9,895 bases of DNA from CAZEJK01 sp964512045 (GTDB taxonomy: Bacteria > Acidobacteriota > Thermoanaerobaculia > Thermoanaerobaculales > Sulfomarinibacteraceae). Every line of letters begins with the position of its first letter. Position 1 is the stretch's first letter. The position numbers and the translations under genes were made by a program. The DNA is taken from the NCBI GenBank assembly GCA_964512045.1, contig CAZEJK010000187.1:1-9895 (forward strand). Direction: 5' to 3'. Shown in pieces: positions 1-7,263 of the stretch. The notes beneath the pieces were generated by a model. That model did no database searches and was not told where the DNA came from. It was given only the letters and a program-made list of their open reading frames with translations.

Positions 1-1175
1 TCCAGTGCTCCTGTCGCTGCGTCGATCCAGCCTTCCAGGCGCTCGGCAAGGCGCGAGTCGTCCTGTTCCTCGCTCTCGGGCAGGCTCTGCATCGAGCGCG
101 CATACTCGCTCAGCGTGACCGGGTTCTCCATGGCGCGCCGCCTCCTGAGAATCTCGCTTGCTGACTCCCGGTCATCCAGCTTGATAATCGCCTCATCCGA
201 TGCCGCAATCCGCTCCTCACGGACGAACACCTGCTCACCCTCGGCGTTCAGGAGCCCGATTCGCGCCGTATACATCCCTCGCGTCGAACCATGCTGTGAG
301 ATTCTGAAGGTCGCGTTCCAACCGTCCTCGTCCTCCACCATCGCCACCTCGATCGGCTCGATCCCAGCGCCCGAAAGCGATGCCGTTCCGGCGACTGCAC
401 CGAGGTCCCCGAACACCTCGGTGACGGTCACGTCGATCGGCTGAGGCGGCGACAGGACGGCGGGAGGACGAAACCGAACTCGCACCCGTTCGTCCAGAAC
501 GAAGCGCTCGATCTCCTTCCACGGGACAATGACAGGATGTCCCTGGACGTTGCCGCCCGACACAAGACCTGCCAGCGCTCCGTACCGATCGAGGACCGGG
601 GATCCACACAAGATCCCGCCCGGCGCCGTGTCGTGGACCAGCACCGCCTGCCCGGCGACGACATCCACGGTTGCCCGTGCAACACGGCGGCGCAGCTTTC
701 CCTCACCTGCGCCGTCCACAACCTCGATAACCCAGACCGTATCACCATCCTCCGCCCCGCCAGAGGCTGCAACGCGCTCGATCGTTGTCGTCGGCGCCGG
801 CTGTGTCCTGACGAGTGCGATGTCCCCTCCGCTGGCGAGAATCGTCCCGACAGCCTCCCGCCCTGCAGGCGCATCAGCGGCGCGGGCGGTGATCCGTACG
901 ATCCTCATCTCGACGCTCCGGGCAATCCCCATGATCTGCGCCGTGCCCTGGGAGCTCACGGCACTGGCGCAGGTCACGACAATCCCCTCATCCCCAACCG
1001 CGACACCCAAACCACGCAGGTAGGAGTGATGCCCCTGGAAGACGCGATCCACCTCGAGGAGAACGGTTGCTGCACGCGCGTGATCCAACGGAGACGACGA
1101 AGTCTCGGCAGCCACTGCGACACTACTCACGGTCGCAGCGGCGATACTCCACAAAACCATGAGCCAACGCGACAT
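1..1175 (-). CDS. Secreted trypsin-fold (HtrA-like) protein with degenerate catalytic triad, partial at C-terminus
   Basis: The frame is open from the ATG at 1175 to the left edge: 391 codons with no stop, so the 3' end lies outside the window. Residues 1-22 look like a signal peptide (hydrophobic core, AVA-AE cleavage site), so the product is probably periplasmic or exported. Residues about 32-230 match the order of an S1C/trypsin-fold domain: GIVVTCASAV (64-73) sits where HtrA-like enzymes have GYIVTNAHVV, GGDIALV (116-122) matches the Asp strand, and LCGSPVLDRYG (189-199) matches NSGGPLLDLDG. The His position is therefore Ser71, Asp118 is kept, and the nucleophile position is Cys190. Residues about 245-325 look like a beta-sandwich, followed by a charged helical tail. 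A weak GGGGTGG lies about 10 bases upstream of the ATG. It is 57 bp downstream of atl on the same strand. The fold is fairly sure; proteolytic activity is doubtful, and the substrate or partner is unknown. Confidence 0.8.
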   Translation of the reverse strand, partial: MSRWLMVLWSIAAATVSSVAVAAETSSSPLDHARAATVLLEVDRVFQGHHSYLRGLGVAVGDEGIVVTCASAVSSQGTAQIMGIARSVEMRIVRITARAADAPAGREAVGTILASGGDIALVRTQPAPTTTIERVAASGGAEDGDTVWVIEVVDGAGEGKLRRRVARATVDVVAGQAVLVHDTAPGGILCGSPVLDRYGALAGLVSGGNVQGHPVIVPWKEIERFVLDERVRVRFRPPAVLSPPQPIDVTVTEVFGDLGAVAGTASLSGAGIEPIEVAMVEDEDGWNATFRISQHGSTRGMYTARIGLLNAEGEQVFVREERIAASDEAIIKLDDRESASEILRRRRAMENPVTLSEYARSMQSLPESEEQDDSRLAERLEGWIDAATGAL

Positions 1176-1232
1176 GATCTCTACCACCCCTGTTCTCGTA
1201 ACACACTCCGCATTCCGGCGCAAGCTCACGGA

Positions 1233-1646
1233 TCACCGCACCGGCTGCTCAACGCTGTCGAACAGATCGCCGGGCGCTCGGAGCCCGTGCCACCTGAACC
1301 GGTCGAGATCGATGGAGTCGTCCTCCGCGAACTCGACTCCTTCCGCCTCCAGCAGCGTCCGCTGGAGACCCGGCGGAAGATCTGGCAGCCGCTCTGTCGA
1401 GCACCGTCCGGACGCGTTCACCACACGCTGCCACGGCACGTCCTCCGGACACCCGTGCAGTGCCCAGCCAACCGCCACCGGTGAGAGCGTGCCCGCCAGC
1501 GCCCGCGAGATGTCACCATAGGTCACGACCGTTCCCTGTGGGACCGAACGAACGAGCTGCCAGACCCGCTCCCAGGCGGACCTTCCGGGGTGCTCCGCCT
1601 CTCCATGAGCTCGAGCCATCCGCACCGGTGCTCGCGATCGTGCCAT
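1233..1646 (-). CDS. atl: Alkyltransferase-like (ATL) protein, MGMT-family DNA-binding domain
   Basis: The 137-residue protein has the DNA-binding domain of O6-alkylguanine-DNA alkyltransferases without a methyl-acceptor cysteine. VWQLVRSVPQGTVVTYGDIS (28-47) gives the core helix and the base-flipping Tyr43. SPVAVGWALHGCPE (55-68) is the recognition-helix region. VPWQRVVN (70-77) has Trp72 where true enzymes have the Cys of PCHRV. This PW replacement defines ATL proteins (YbaZ of E. coli, Atl1 of fission yeast), which bind O6-alkylguanine and hand the lesion to nucleotide excision repair rather than repairing it. The C-terminal GLQRTLLEAEGVEF stretch (93-106) and following IDLDRFRW fit the ATL subgroup. 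The Arg-finger position of MGMT appears to be His64. The 1646 start is chosen because a promoter-like -10 lies exactly six bases upstream and no Shine-Dalgarno is present; Met10 at 1619 is the alternative. Confidence 0.88.
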   Translation of the reverse strand: MARSRAPVRMARAHGEAEHPGRSAWERVWQLVRSVPQGTVVTYGDISRALAGTLSPVAVGWALHGCPEDVPWQRVVNASGRCSTERLPDLPPGLQRTLLEAEGVEFAEDDSIDLDRFRWHGLRAPGDLFDSVEQPVR

Positions 1647-1652
1647 GTCACG

Positions 1653-1680
1653 ACGGTACCACGACGCCGTTGCGTGTCAC
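1653..1680 (-). promoter_or_regulatory. Candidate leaderless promoter of atl
   Basis: Read on the minus strand, GTGACA (1675-1680, five of six matches to the sigma-70 -35 box) is followed after 16 bases by TACCGT (1653-1658, TANNNT type). Six bases later comes the ATG of atl, so transcription would begin at or next to the start codon. No Shine-Dalgarno is present, which agrees with a leaderless transcript. The assignment comes from the sequence pattern only. Confidence 0.5.
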
Positions 1681-1698
1681 TCGAGTTCGCGGTAGCGT
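1670..1698 (+). promoter_or_regulatory. Candidate promoter of the Nudix gene
   Basis: TTGCGT (1670-1675) and TAGCGT (1693-1698) are separated by 17 bases. Transcription would start near 1705, and GAGGAGG (1707-1713) lies just ahead of the ATG at 1719. The -35 box shares base 1675 with the -35 box of the divergent atl promoter. Each hexamer matches consensus at only about half its positions, so this is a weak call supported mainly by spacing and context. Confidence 0.35.
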
Positions 1699-1718
1699 GC
1701 CGTCTCGAGGAGGCGGCG

Positions 1719-2261
1719 ATGTCACAGGGCGAGCACAAGCTCTCTGGCGAGCGTATCTACGACGGCACGGTGGTACGGCTTGACGTCGACCACGTTCGGC
1801 TCCCCAACGGCCACGAGACGGTCCGGGAGGTGATCCGTCACGATGGCGCGGTCGTCATCGTGCCGCTGACCGACCAGAATGACGTCGTCCTCGTACGGCA
1901 GTTCCGGTACGCCATCGGACGTCGACTGCTCGAGCTTCCGGCTGGAAAGCTCGACGTTGCCGGCGAGTCGGAGCTGGAGTGCGCACGCCGCGAGCTTCGC
2001 GAGGAGACGGGGCTCGAGGCCGCCGCGTGGAGGCGGCTCGTCAGCTTCTTCACCACGCCCGGGTTCACCGACGAGCGGATCACGTGCTATCTGGCATCGG
2101 AGCTGAGCCAGACGAAAGACCCGGTCCCGACCGATCCGGATGAGATCATCTCGATCGAGCGATGGCCGCTGTCACAGGCCCTCGAAGCGATCACCGACGG
2201 TGAGATCCAGGACGCGAAGACGATTGTCGGACTGTTGCTCGCCGCCCGGCTCCAGAGTTGA
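1719..2261 (+). CDS. Nudix hydrolase, ADP-ribose pyrophosphatase type
   Basis: The 180-residue protein belongs to the family that hydrolyses ADP-ribose to AMP and ribose 5-phosphate in the cytoplasm. The Nudix box spans about 76-99: GKLDVAGESELECARREL followed by REETGL. It holds the metal-binding RE..EE glutamates and a one-residue longer loop (VAGE) of a kind I recall from actinobacterial ADP-ribose pyrophosphatases. LPAG (73-76) precedes the box. FFTTPGFTDERI (110-121) corresponds to the SPGFT/SDE signature that marks ADP-ribose and related sugar-nucleotide hydrolases, and DPDEIISIERW (139-149) carries the usual acidic loop. The ATG at 1719 is chosen because GAGGAGG sits six bases upstream and the protein then begins where the family usually does; the frame is open back to 1590 but that part reads as non-coding. 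Other nucleoside diphosphate-sugar substrates cannot be excluded. It converges on the repeat-protein gene with a 14 bp gap and no convincing terminator. Confidence 0.9.
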   Translation: MSQGEHKLSGERIYDGTVVRLDVDHVRLPNGHETVREVIRHDGAVVIVPLTDQNDVVLVRQFRYAIGRRLLELPAGKLDVAGESELECARRELREETGLEAAAWRRLVSFFTTPGFTDERITCYLASELSQTKDPVPTDPDEIISIERWPLSQALEAITDGEIQDAKTIVGLLLAARLQS

Positions 2262-2275
2262 CAAGCTGAGCGGTT

Positions 2276-3664
2276 TCACGGCTTCTCCGCCGGAATGTAG
2301 AGAGCATCGCCGGATACCGTATCCACCACGGAGGCGAACGCGAAGAACCGCACGTCCGGGTTGACTGCTCGGACGATCGCGTAGCCATCGAACACGTTGG
2401 TTCGTGTGACGCAGTTCAAGATGTCGTTCTCCTGGTGGTACCCGTACGGATACAGGCGCAAGATCCGAGTCAGCATGTACGTGCCGTCGCCTCGGTACAG
2501 CTCCACCTGGACGTCGGTCTCGTACGGCGAGGCATTGAGGACACCGATGTTGGTGCGGAATCCGGTGCACAGATCGATGGAGTTGGCAAGGTGGATGATC
2601 CGGCCGGTCTCACCCCCCTCGATCGCCTCAGCGTCAAAGAAAGCCGGGATGTGCTGACCGTACTGGCCGTTGACGCCCCCAACGTTGTACGTCATCGCAC
2701 TGGCGGCAATCACTCCGCGCAACGGTACGATCCGCAGCCCACCGCTCCCGCTGATCCGGAACGTGTCTCCGACGACGTCTGCAAGCCGCACCGTCGATCG
2801 CGCGGGCACCGACACCTGAACCCTGCGCGGAGCCATGGTGAACTGGTCCGCCAGGCGGAAACGGAGCTCACACTCGGCCAGCTCATCACCCGGGTTGTAC
2901 AGCTGAACGTCCGACAACCAGTAGGTGTTGAAGCGGCCAACAGCGTTCGCCATCCCACCGAGGTAGAGCGGCTCGTCACTCGCCCGGACCGGCGACCCGT
3001 ACACCGGGTCACCTGTCAGTCGGTTGACCACAGAGGAGTACACAGCGTAGTGGGCATCGTCCTCGACCGCACGAACCACAGCAAACCCGTCATCGATCGC
3101 ACCGACGCCAAGCTCGGCCAATGCCCCGTCGACCTGGAGCATCTGGTACCCAGCGATCTGATATCCGCGCATCCCGATCTCGGCGCCATCGGCAAGAAAG
3201 TACCGAACCTCGACGTTGATCGGCGTGTCCATGGTGTTGACGAAGCCGATGTTGCTCCGAAACTCCTCGTTCCCCGTCAGCCCGATCAGCGCCGCCTCCT
3301 CGCGACCCTGGACCAGATCCTCCATCGCCAGGCCAACAATGTGCTGACCGAACCGCCCATTACCAACTGGGTTGTAGGTGGCAGAGCTGACCATCAAGCT
3401 GCCGTCCGCAGCGATCATCAGACCGCCAACCGCCGGATGCAGCTCAAACAGCCCGGCCAGAACGCTCTCCAGCTTTCGAGACTCCTGCGCCGGAACCGTG
3501 AGCACACGGCCCACCGGCTCCATGACGCCGTCACCCCGACGATCGAGGAAGTACACACGCGCCGTCACATCCGCGTCGCCGGGGTTGTGGAGCACGAGAT
3601 CGGTCAGCCAGCGAGTCCCCAACGCGCCTGGAGTATCTGCGGCGGCCGGTACGAGAAGACGAGC
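2276..3664 (-). repeat. Duplicated C-terminal module, two copies of ~230 residues, each with two half-domains
   Basis: Copy 1 covers about residues 1095-1324 and copy 2 about 1325-1556. Each starts with WL(T/S)D(L/V).L.NPGD, runs through VPA..S..L..V (a strand and turn), GGL.I....G....SA.TYN and (F/Y)GQHI. The second half has FR(S/T)NIG..N, YQ/YH turn residues, DG(F/Y)A(I/V)VRAV and a closing SVV(N/D)..(S/T)GD..Y. The two halves of each copy share the 'TN/TD-x-G/L-x-N' strand pattern and look like related beta-sandwich domains. I recall such modules at the ends of secreted proteins in Acidobacteriota; their function is not known to me. Confidence 0.8.
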
Positions 3665-6600
3665 TGTCGCTGACGCTGCGACAGGAGGAGCCGCCGCGGT
3701 TGTATCGATATCGATGACCGCGGCCGGCACCTGGGTCGAGATGTACAGACCGCTGGGATACCGCAGAATCCCGGTGGCTCGTCCTTCCTGCCGTGCCTGC
3801 TCGATCTGCTGCAGCCCCCAGCCGGCGATATCGTTGCCATCTCCCCAGACAGGTTCGCCGAAGCGGCCATCGGTCATCGAGAACACCGCACCCAGACCTT
3901 CGTCGGCTCTGAACGCGAAGATGAGCCGATGGAGCCCGAGCTCTTCCGGCGCCGTCTCGGAGATCGAGATCACGCGTTCACCCGCGATCGGGTCGCCGGC
4001 CGTACCGAGCGGTGACACGCTCTGTGCGGCAGAGCCCCAGGTGGTGGTCATCCCCATCGGTACCCGAGTGCCTTCGGGCCACGCACTCGACCAGCCGAGA
4101 CGCACCTCACCGTTGATGGAATCGCCCGCCGGCACGCGTACTCTCTGCTGGTCGGCGCCCACCGGCACCTCGTTGACAGCCCCACCTCGAAGCTCGAGCG
4201 AAGAGGCGTCTCCGAAGTCGGTGCTCTCGACCACCAGCTCGATGGCTACCGCTGGAACCGCGACCTCTCTGTACTCACCGCTTCCCGATAGCAACCGCGC
4301 CCGGGTGCGACCGTAGGTGTTCGCCTCGTCGATCTGCTCGAGGGACCAGTCGGCCACCTCATTCCCATCACCCCAGCTCGGCTCCCGGTCGTCGGCAGTC
4401 ATCGAAAACAGCTGTGCAGCGTCTGAAGCGCCGCGGAAGGCCAGCACGAGCCAGTAGCTGCCCGCCTGCCTCGGAGCCGTGATGTTCACCCGCAGATCGA
4501 TCGGTGCGCCCACAGCGGGGCTCGCCAGCTGACGGACGTCACCGTACGCTGTCGATGGGTCTCCCCACGTCGGTGTCAGACCGAACACCACCGGTTGGCC
4601 CGCCGGCCATCCGCTGGTGTACGCCAGCTCGAGCTCGCCGAACAGGCACTGTCCGGGCGCCACGGTCAACCGGTGGGCCCAGCTTGCTGGGTAGTGCACG
4701 CCGTTGATCACGCCAGAGACGATCTCAAGGGACGACTGATGGCCCGGATCCAACGTGTCGACCACAACCTCGATCGTTGTGGCAGGCACCCACACCTGAC
4801 GCACACCATCCGCACCCTGCAAGCTCGCGAGCGTATGTCCGGAGGCATCCGCTGCCTCGAACTGGGAAACCCGCCACGACGCCACGTCGTTGCCGTCGTT
4901 CCAGCTCACAGATCGATCGTCGGCCGTCATCGACATCAAATGGCCGAGGCTGGGAGCGGAGCGGAATGCGAACGCGAGGCGGTATGTCCCGTTCGCTGTC
5001 GGCGCAGTGAACTGTACTGGCACCGAGATCTGATCATTGAACGCCGGGCTCACCAGCACGCCTCCGCCCACAGCGGAACCGGCGGGGTCGCCCCAGCTCG
5101 GCGTCCACCCGAGCTGCACCCGAGACGCCTCTGGCCACGCGCTGGTGTAGCGCAGGTGGACCGTTCCCTGCACCACCTCGCCAGGCGCGACCTCGAGCTG
5201 TCGCTGACCCGCTGTCACGACAGCGCCAGGGAACACGCCCGAAGACAGGTGCAAGGTGGAGTCGGCGCCCGGATCATCACCGATGACCACGACCTCGACG
5301 CACGCGGCCGGAACGAACAGGTGGCGGTAGCTCCCGTCAGGCTGCAACCGCCTGCCCAGGACGCGTCCGTTCTCCAGCGCCTCGTCGTGCTCGTCGTCGC
5401 CCCACGAGGCAACATCGTTCCCGTCGCCCCAGACCGGCGCCCCGACCGCCGGGGCGGTCATCGACAGGACGTTGTCGACGGTCTGCTCGGCACGGTAGGC
5501 GAAGAACAGGTGGTACAGACCCGGGCTGGGGGGCGCGGTGAACGTCAGTGGCACCGTAGCCGCCGCCGCATCAACGTCGGCGCCGAGCTCGCTCAAATCG
5601 ATGCCACCTGTGGCCGGGTCACCCCACGTCGGCGTTGCGCCGAACGCGACTCCGGCGCCAGCGGGCCATGCGTTGAGATAGTTGAGCTGGACGCTGCCGC
5701 TGAGCTCCTCGCCGGCACGCACGAAGACACGGTTCTGCCCCTCCACCAGGGGCACACCAGCGAGCTCGCCGCCGGTAATCCGCAGGTCCGACATCGCGCC
5801 CGGGTCCGTGTCGTCCACGACGATCTCCACGGCCGCCGCTGGCACATACGTATCCTGGTACGCCCCATCATCGATCAGCAGCTGACCGATCACGCGCCCC
5901 CGCTCATTGGCCTCCTCGATCTGCCCCGGGGTCCACCGGGCAATATCGTTGTCGTCTCCCCACACCGGCGCCGCGTAGCTCGGCTCGGTCATCGAGGCGA
6001 GCTGTGCGGCATCGAGGCCAGCACGAAACGCCACGATCACCGAGTACACACCGGCCGTCTGCGGCGCATGCAAAGAGACCGGCACCTCATGCACAGTCTC
6101 TCCCGGCGAGACAGCACCCTGGTCGGCGTACTCCGTCTGCGGATCACCCCAGCTCGGCGTGGTCACCATGCGTACCGTCTGACCCGCATTCCAGTAGCTT
6201 TCCGTTGCCACGCGAAGCGTCCCGTTGATCGCCACACCCGGGCCGACCACGATACGGTCCTTCTGAGACAGATCGACGTTGTTCAGCGTGCCCCCGACAA
6301 TCGTCGCACTCGAGCTTTCCGCCGGGTCGCCGGCGATGACGATCACCTCGAGAGCAGCTGCGGGCACCTGGATCGTGTCGTAGCTGCCGTCGTCGGCCAG
6401 AAGGCGCCCCGTTGCTCGGCCCTGAGCGCTGACCTGCTGCAGCTGCAGGAAGCTCCAACCAGCAATATCGTTACCGTCGTACCACACCGGTGATCCGCCT
6501 CGCCAGTCCGTCATCGACAGCACATGCTGCGCCGTGAACTGCTGCAAGAAGGCAAACAGAACCCGGTGTGATCCCACGGTCCACGGCGCCTCGAACTCAA

Positions 6601-6946
6601 GGTCCACCGTGATCGGCGCGCCGCCGGCGGGGGTGGCCAGCTCACCGAGATCGAACCCCCGTTGTACCGGATCTCCCCACGTGGGTGTCCCCGCCAGCAT
6701 GACACGACCAGGCGGCTGGAACTGGCTCGTGTACTCCAGCTCGATCGTACCGGAAACGACGTTGCCGGCCTGAACCACGATCCGTGGTCCTGAACCAGAA
6801 ATATCGATTCCGTTGAGTGTCCCTCCGGTCACGAAGAGCGATGAATTGACTCCGGGATCGGGCTGTGCAAATGCCGGTGAGGCCCAACCCACCGTGGCCA
6901 TCAAAACCAGAAGAAAAATGCCGGCAAAGAACCGATCTCGAAACAT
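2276..6946 (-). CDS. Large secreted repeat protein: six WGDGND domains plus two C-terminal modules
   Basis: The 1556-residue product starts with a signal peptide (residues 1-27, hydrophobic core, AFA-QP cleavage), so it is exported. Residues 35-1084 are six tandem copies of a domain of about 175 residues; residues 1095-1556 are two copies of a module of about 230. No other membrane helix and no sorting motif is evident at the C-terminus, which ends ALYIPAEKP, so it is probably secreted or surface-associated by an unidentified route. I recognise no catalytic motif. The many beta-strand-like segments suggest an adhesive or structural role, which is inference. The ATG at 6946 is chosen because AGGAGGG precedes it and the signal peptide begins there; the frame stays open to 7267, but those 107 residues are Arg-rich and overlap the isoaspartate methyltransferase stop. 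Long plus-strand frames across this gene are shadows. Confidence 0.9.
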   Translation of the reverse strand: MFRDRFFAGIFLLVLMATVGWASPAFAQPDPGVNSSLFVTGGTLNGIDISGSGPRIVVQAGNVVSGTIELEYTSQFQPPGRVMLAGTPTWGDPVQRGFDLGELATPAGGAPITVDLEFEAPWTVGSHRVLFAFLQQFTAQHVLSMTDWRGGSPVWYDGNDIAGWSFLQLQQVSAQGRATGRLLADDGSYDTIQVPAAALEVIVIAGDPAESSSATIVGGTLNNVDLSQKDRIVVGPGVAINGTLRVATESYWNAGQTVRMVTTPSWGDPQTEYADQGAVSPGETVHEVPVSLHAPQTAGVYSVIVAFRAGLDAAQLASMTEPSYAAPVWGDDNDIARWTPGQIEEANERGRVIGQLLIDDGAYQDTYVPAAAVEIVVDDTDPGAMSDLRITGGELAGVPLVEGQNRVFVRAGEELSGSVQLNYLNAWPAGAGVAFGATPTWGDPATGGIDLSELGADVDAAAATVPLTFTAPPSPGLYHLFFAYRAEQTVDNVLSMTAPAVGAPVWGDGNDVASWGDDEHDEALENGRVLGRRLQPDGSYRHLFVPAACVEVVVIGDDPGADSTLHLSSGVFPGAVVTAGQRQLEVAPGEVVQGTVHLRYTSAWPEASRVQLGWTPSWGDPAGSAVGGGVLVSPAFNDQISVPVQFTAPTANGTYRLAFAFRSAPSLGHLMSMTADDRSVSWNDGNDVASWRVSQFEAADASGHTLASLQGADGVRQVWVPATTIEVVVDTLDPGHQSSLEIVSGVINGVHYPASWAHRLTVAPGQCLFGELELAYTSGWPAGQPVVFGLTPTWGDPSTAYGDVRQLASPAVGAPIDLRVNITAPRQAGSYWLVLAFRGASDAAQLFSMTADDREPSWGDGNEVADWSLEQIDEANTYGRTRARLLSGSGEYREVAVPAVAIELVVESTDFGDASSLELRGGAVNEVPVGADQQRVRVPAGDSINGEVRLGWSSAWPEGTRVPMGMTTTWGSAAQSVSPLGTAGDPIAGERVISISETAPEELGLHRLIFAFRADEGLGAVFSMTDGRFGEPVWGDGNDIAGWGLQQIEQARQEGRATGILRYPSGLYISTQVPAAVIDIDTTAAAPPVAASATARLLVPAAADTPGALGTRWLTDLVLHNPGDADVTARVYFLDRRGDGVMEPVGRVLTVPAQESRKLESVLAGLFELHPAVGGLMIAADGSLMVSSATYNPVGNGRFGQHIVGLAMEDLVQGREEAALIGLTGNEEFRSNIGFVNTMDTPINVEVRYFLADGAEIGMRGYQIAGYQMLQVDGALAELGVGAIDDGFAVVRAVEDDAHYAVYSSVVNRLTGDPVYGSPVRASDEPLYLGGMANAVGRFNTYWLSDVQLYNPGDELAECELRFRLADQFTMAPRRVQVSVPARSTVRLADVVGDTFRISGSGGLRIVPLRGVIAASAMTYNVGGVNGQYGQHIPAFFDAEAIEGGETGRIIHLANSIDLCTGFRTNIGVLNASPYETDVQVELYRGDGTYMLTRILRLYPYGYHQENDILNCVTRTNVFDGYAIVRAVNPDVRFFAFASVVDTVSGDALYIPAEKP
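3695..6844 (-). repeat. Six tandem copies of an unrecognised ~175-residue domain
   Basis: Copies in residue numbers of the large protein are 35-211, 212-385, 386-562, 563-737, 738-914 and 915-1084. Each begins S(S/D/T)L.I.GG..NGV, has a beta-rich part with a TPTWGDP-type motif near position 53-59, then an APxxxGxYxLxFAFR-type strand and SMT near 110. Next come VWGDGNDIA.W near 119-130, a helix-like QI..A...GR segment, and VPAAAIEVVV...DPG at the end. Copy 2 has WGDDNDIARW, copy 4 WNDGNDVASW, copy 5 WGDGNEVADW. Copy 6 has lost the Asp-Pro of the first motif (TTTWGSA). The copies are clearly diverged in protein and DNA, so this is an old duplication. Confidence 0.9.
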
Positions 6947-6951
6947 CGGAA

Positions 6952-6966
6952 CCCTCCTTTGAAGGG
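6952..6966 (-). promoter_or_regulatory. Ribosome-binding site of the repeat-protein gene within a small hairpin
   Basis: Reading the minus strand, CCCTTC (6961-6966), AAA (6958-6960) and GGAGGG (6952-6957) can fold into a six-pair stem with one G-U pair and a three-base loop. GGAGGG is the Shine-Dalgarno of the gene starting at 6946, five bases away. The site supports the chosen start; the hairpin could limit translation, which is inference. Confidence 0.5.
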
Positions 6967-7094
6967 CCACTCCCGAACCGCTCCCGACCCGCCTCCACAC
7001 GCCCGATCTGTGCTCGACAACCGTGCCGAGCGGACGTTGCGAGGAAACTCTGGTATCACGAGCGAAAGCGTTCATCACCAATAAGAACAGTCTG

Positions 7095-7123
7095 ATGCTA
7101 CGGGAAAAGGGCATCCCGGTCAA
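7095..7123 (-). promoter_or_regulatory. Candidate sigma-70-type promoter of the repeat-protein gene
   Basis: On the minus strand TTGACC (7118-7123, five of six matches) is followed after 17 bases by TAGCAT (7095-7100, four of six). Transcription would start near 7088 and leave a leader of about 140 bases before the ATG at 6946. This is the best two-box promoter I see in the window. A 10 bp palindrome, GCCGTACGGC (7134-7143), lies 10 bp upstream of the -35 box and could bind a regulator. Confidence 0.5.
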
Positions 7124-7263
7124 GGGACACGACGCCGTACGGCATTCCGTCATACCTCGACGGCGGGCGGCTGGAACGGGGCTCACAGCGGTGCACGAGA
7201 GCTTGCGTGTTCGCCGCGGGTCCGCGCTGGAACCCTCGGATGTCAAATAGAGCATGTCCACGG

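Larger units (their letters stand above)
6947..7263. other. 317 bp intergenic stretch with promoter and leader of the repeat-protein gene
   Basis: Between the isoaspartate methyltransferase stop and the repeat-protein start I see the candidate promoter at 7095-7123, the palindrome at 7134-7143 and the hairpin-embedded ribosome-binding site at 6952-6966. Although the repeat-protein frame remains open across it, the translation is Arg/Ser-rich, lacks domain character and has no ribosome-binding site at its far end. I see no hairpin with a T-run that would end the upstream gene. The two genes could therefore be partly co-transcribed, with an extra promoter here. Confidence 0.6.

Noticed and set aside
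537..1484. A 315-codon plus-strand frame opposite the protease-like and atl genes
   Set aside because: The minus strand carries recognisable trypsin-fold and ATL motifs through this span, and the plus-strand translation has none.
1590..1718. Upstream extension of the Nudix gene to 1590
   Set aside because: It overlaps the start of atl and the divergent promoters, and ATG 1719 has GAGGAGG at a good distance and gives the normal family length.
2262..2275. A bidirectional terminator between the convergent Nudix and repeat-protein genes
   Set aside because: The 14 bp gap and flanks contain only a weak GCTC/GAGC pairing with no T-run on either strand.
4595..6493. A 632-codon plus-strand open frame opposite the repeat region, and a 412-codon one at 2435-3673
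   Set aside because: Both lie antisense to a gene with clear domains and repeats. Their translations are Arg/His-rich, low in domain character and mirror the repeat periodicity of the real gene, as expected from GC-rich codon bias.
7215..7226. CGCGG-GT-CCGCG hairpin downstream of pcm as a terminator
   Set aside because: The loop would be only two bases and no T-run follows; likely a chance GC-rich inverted repeat.
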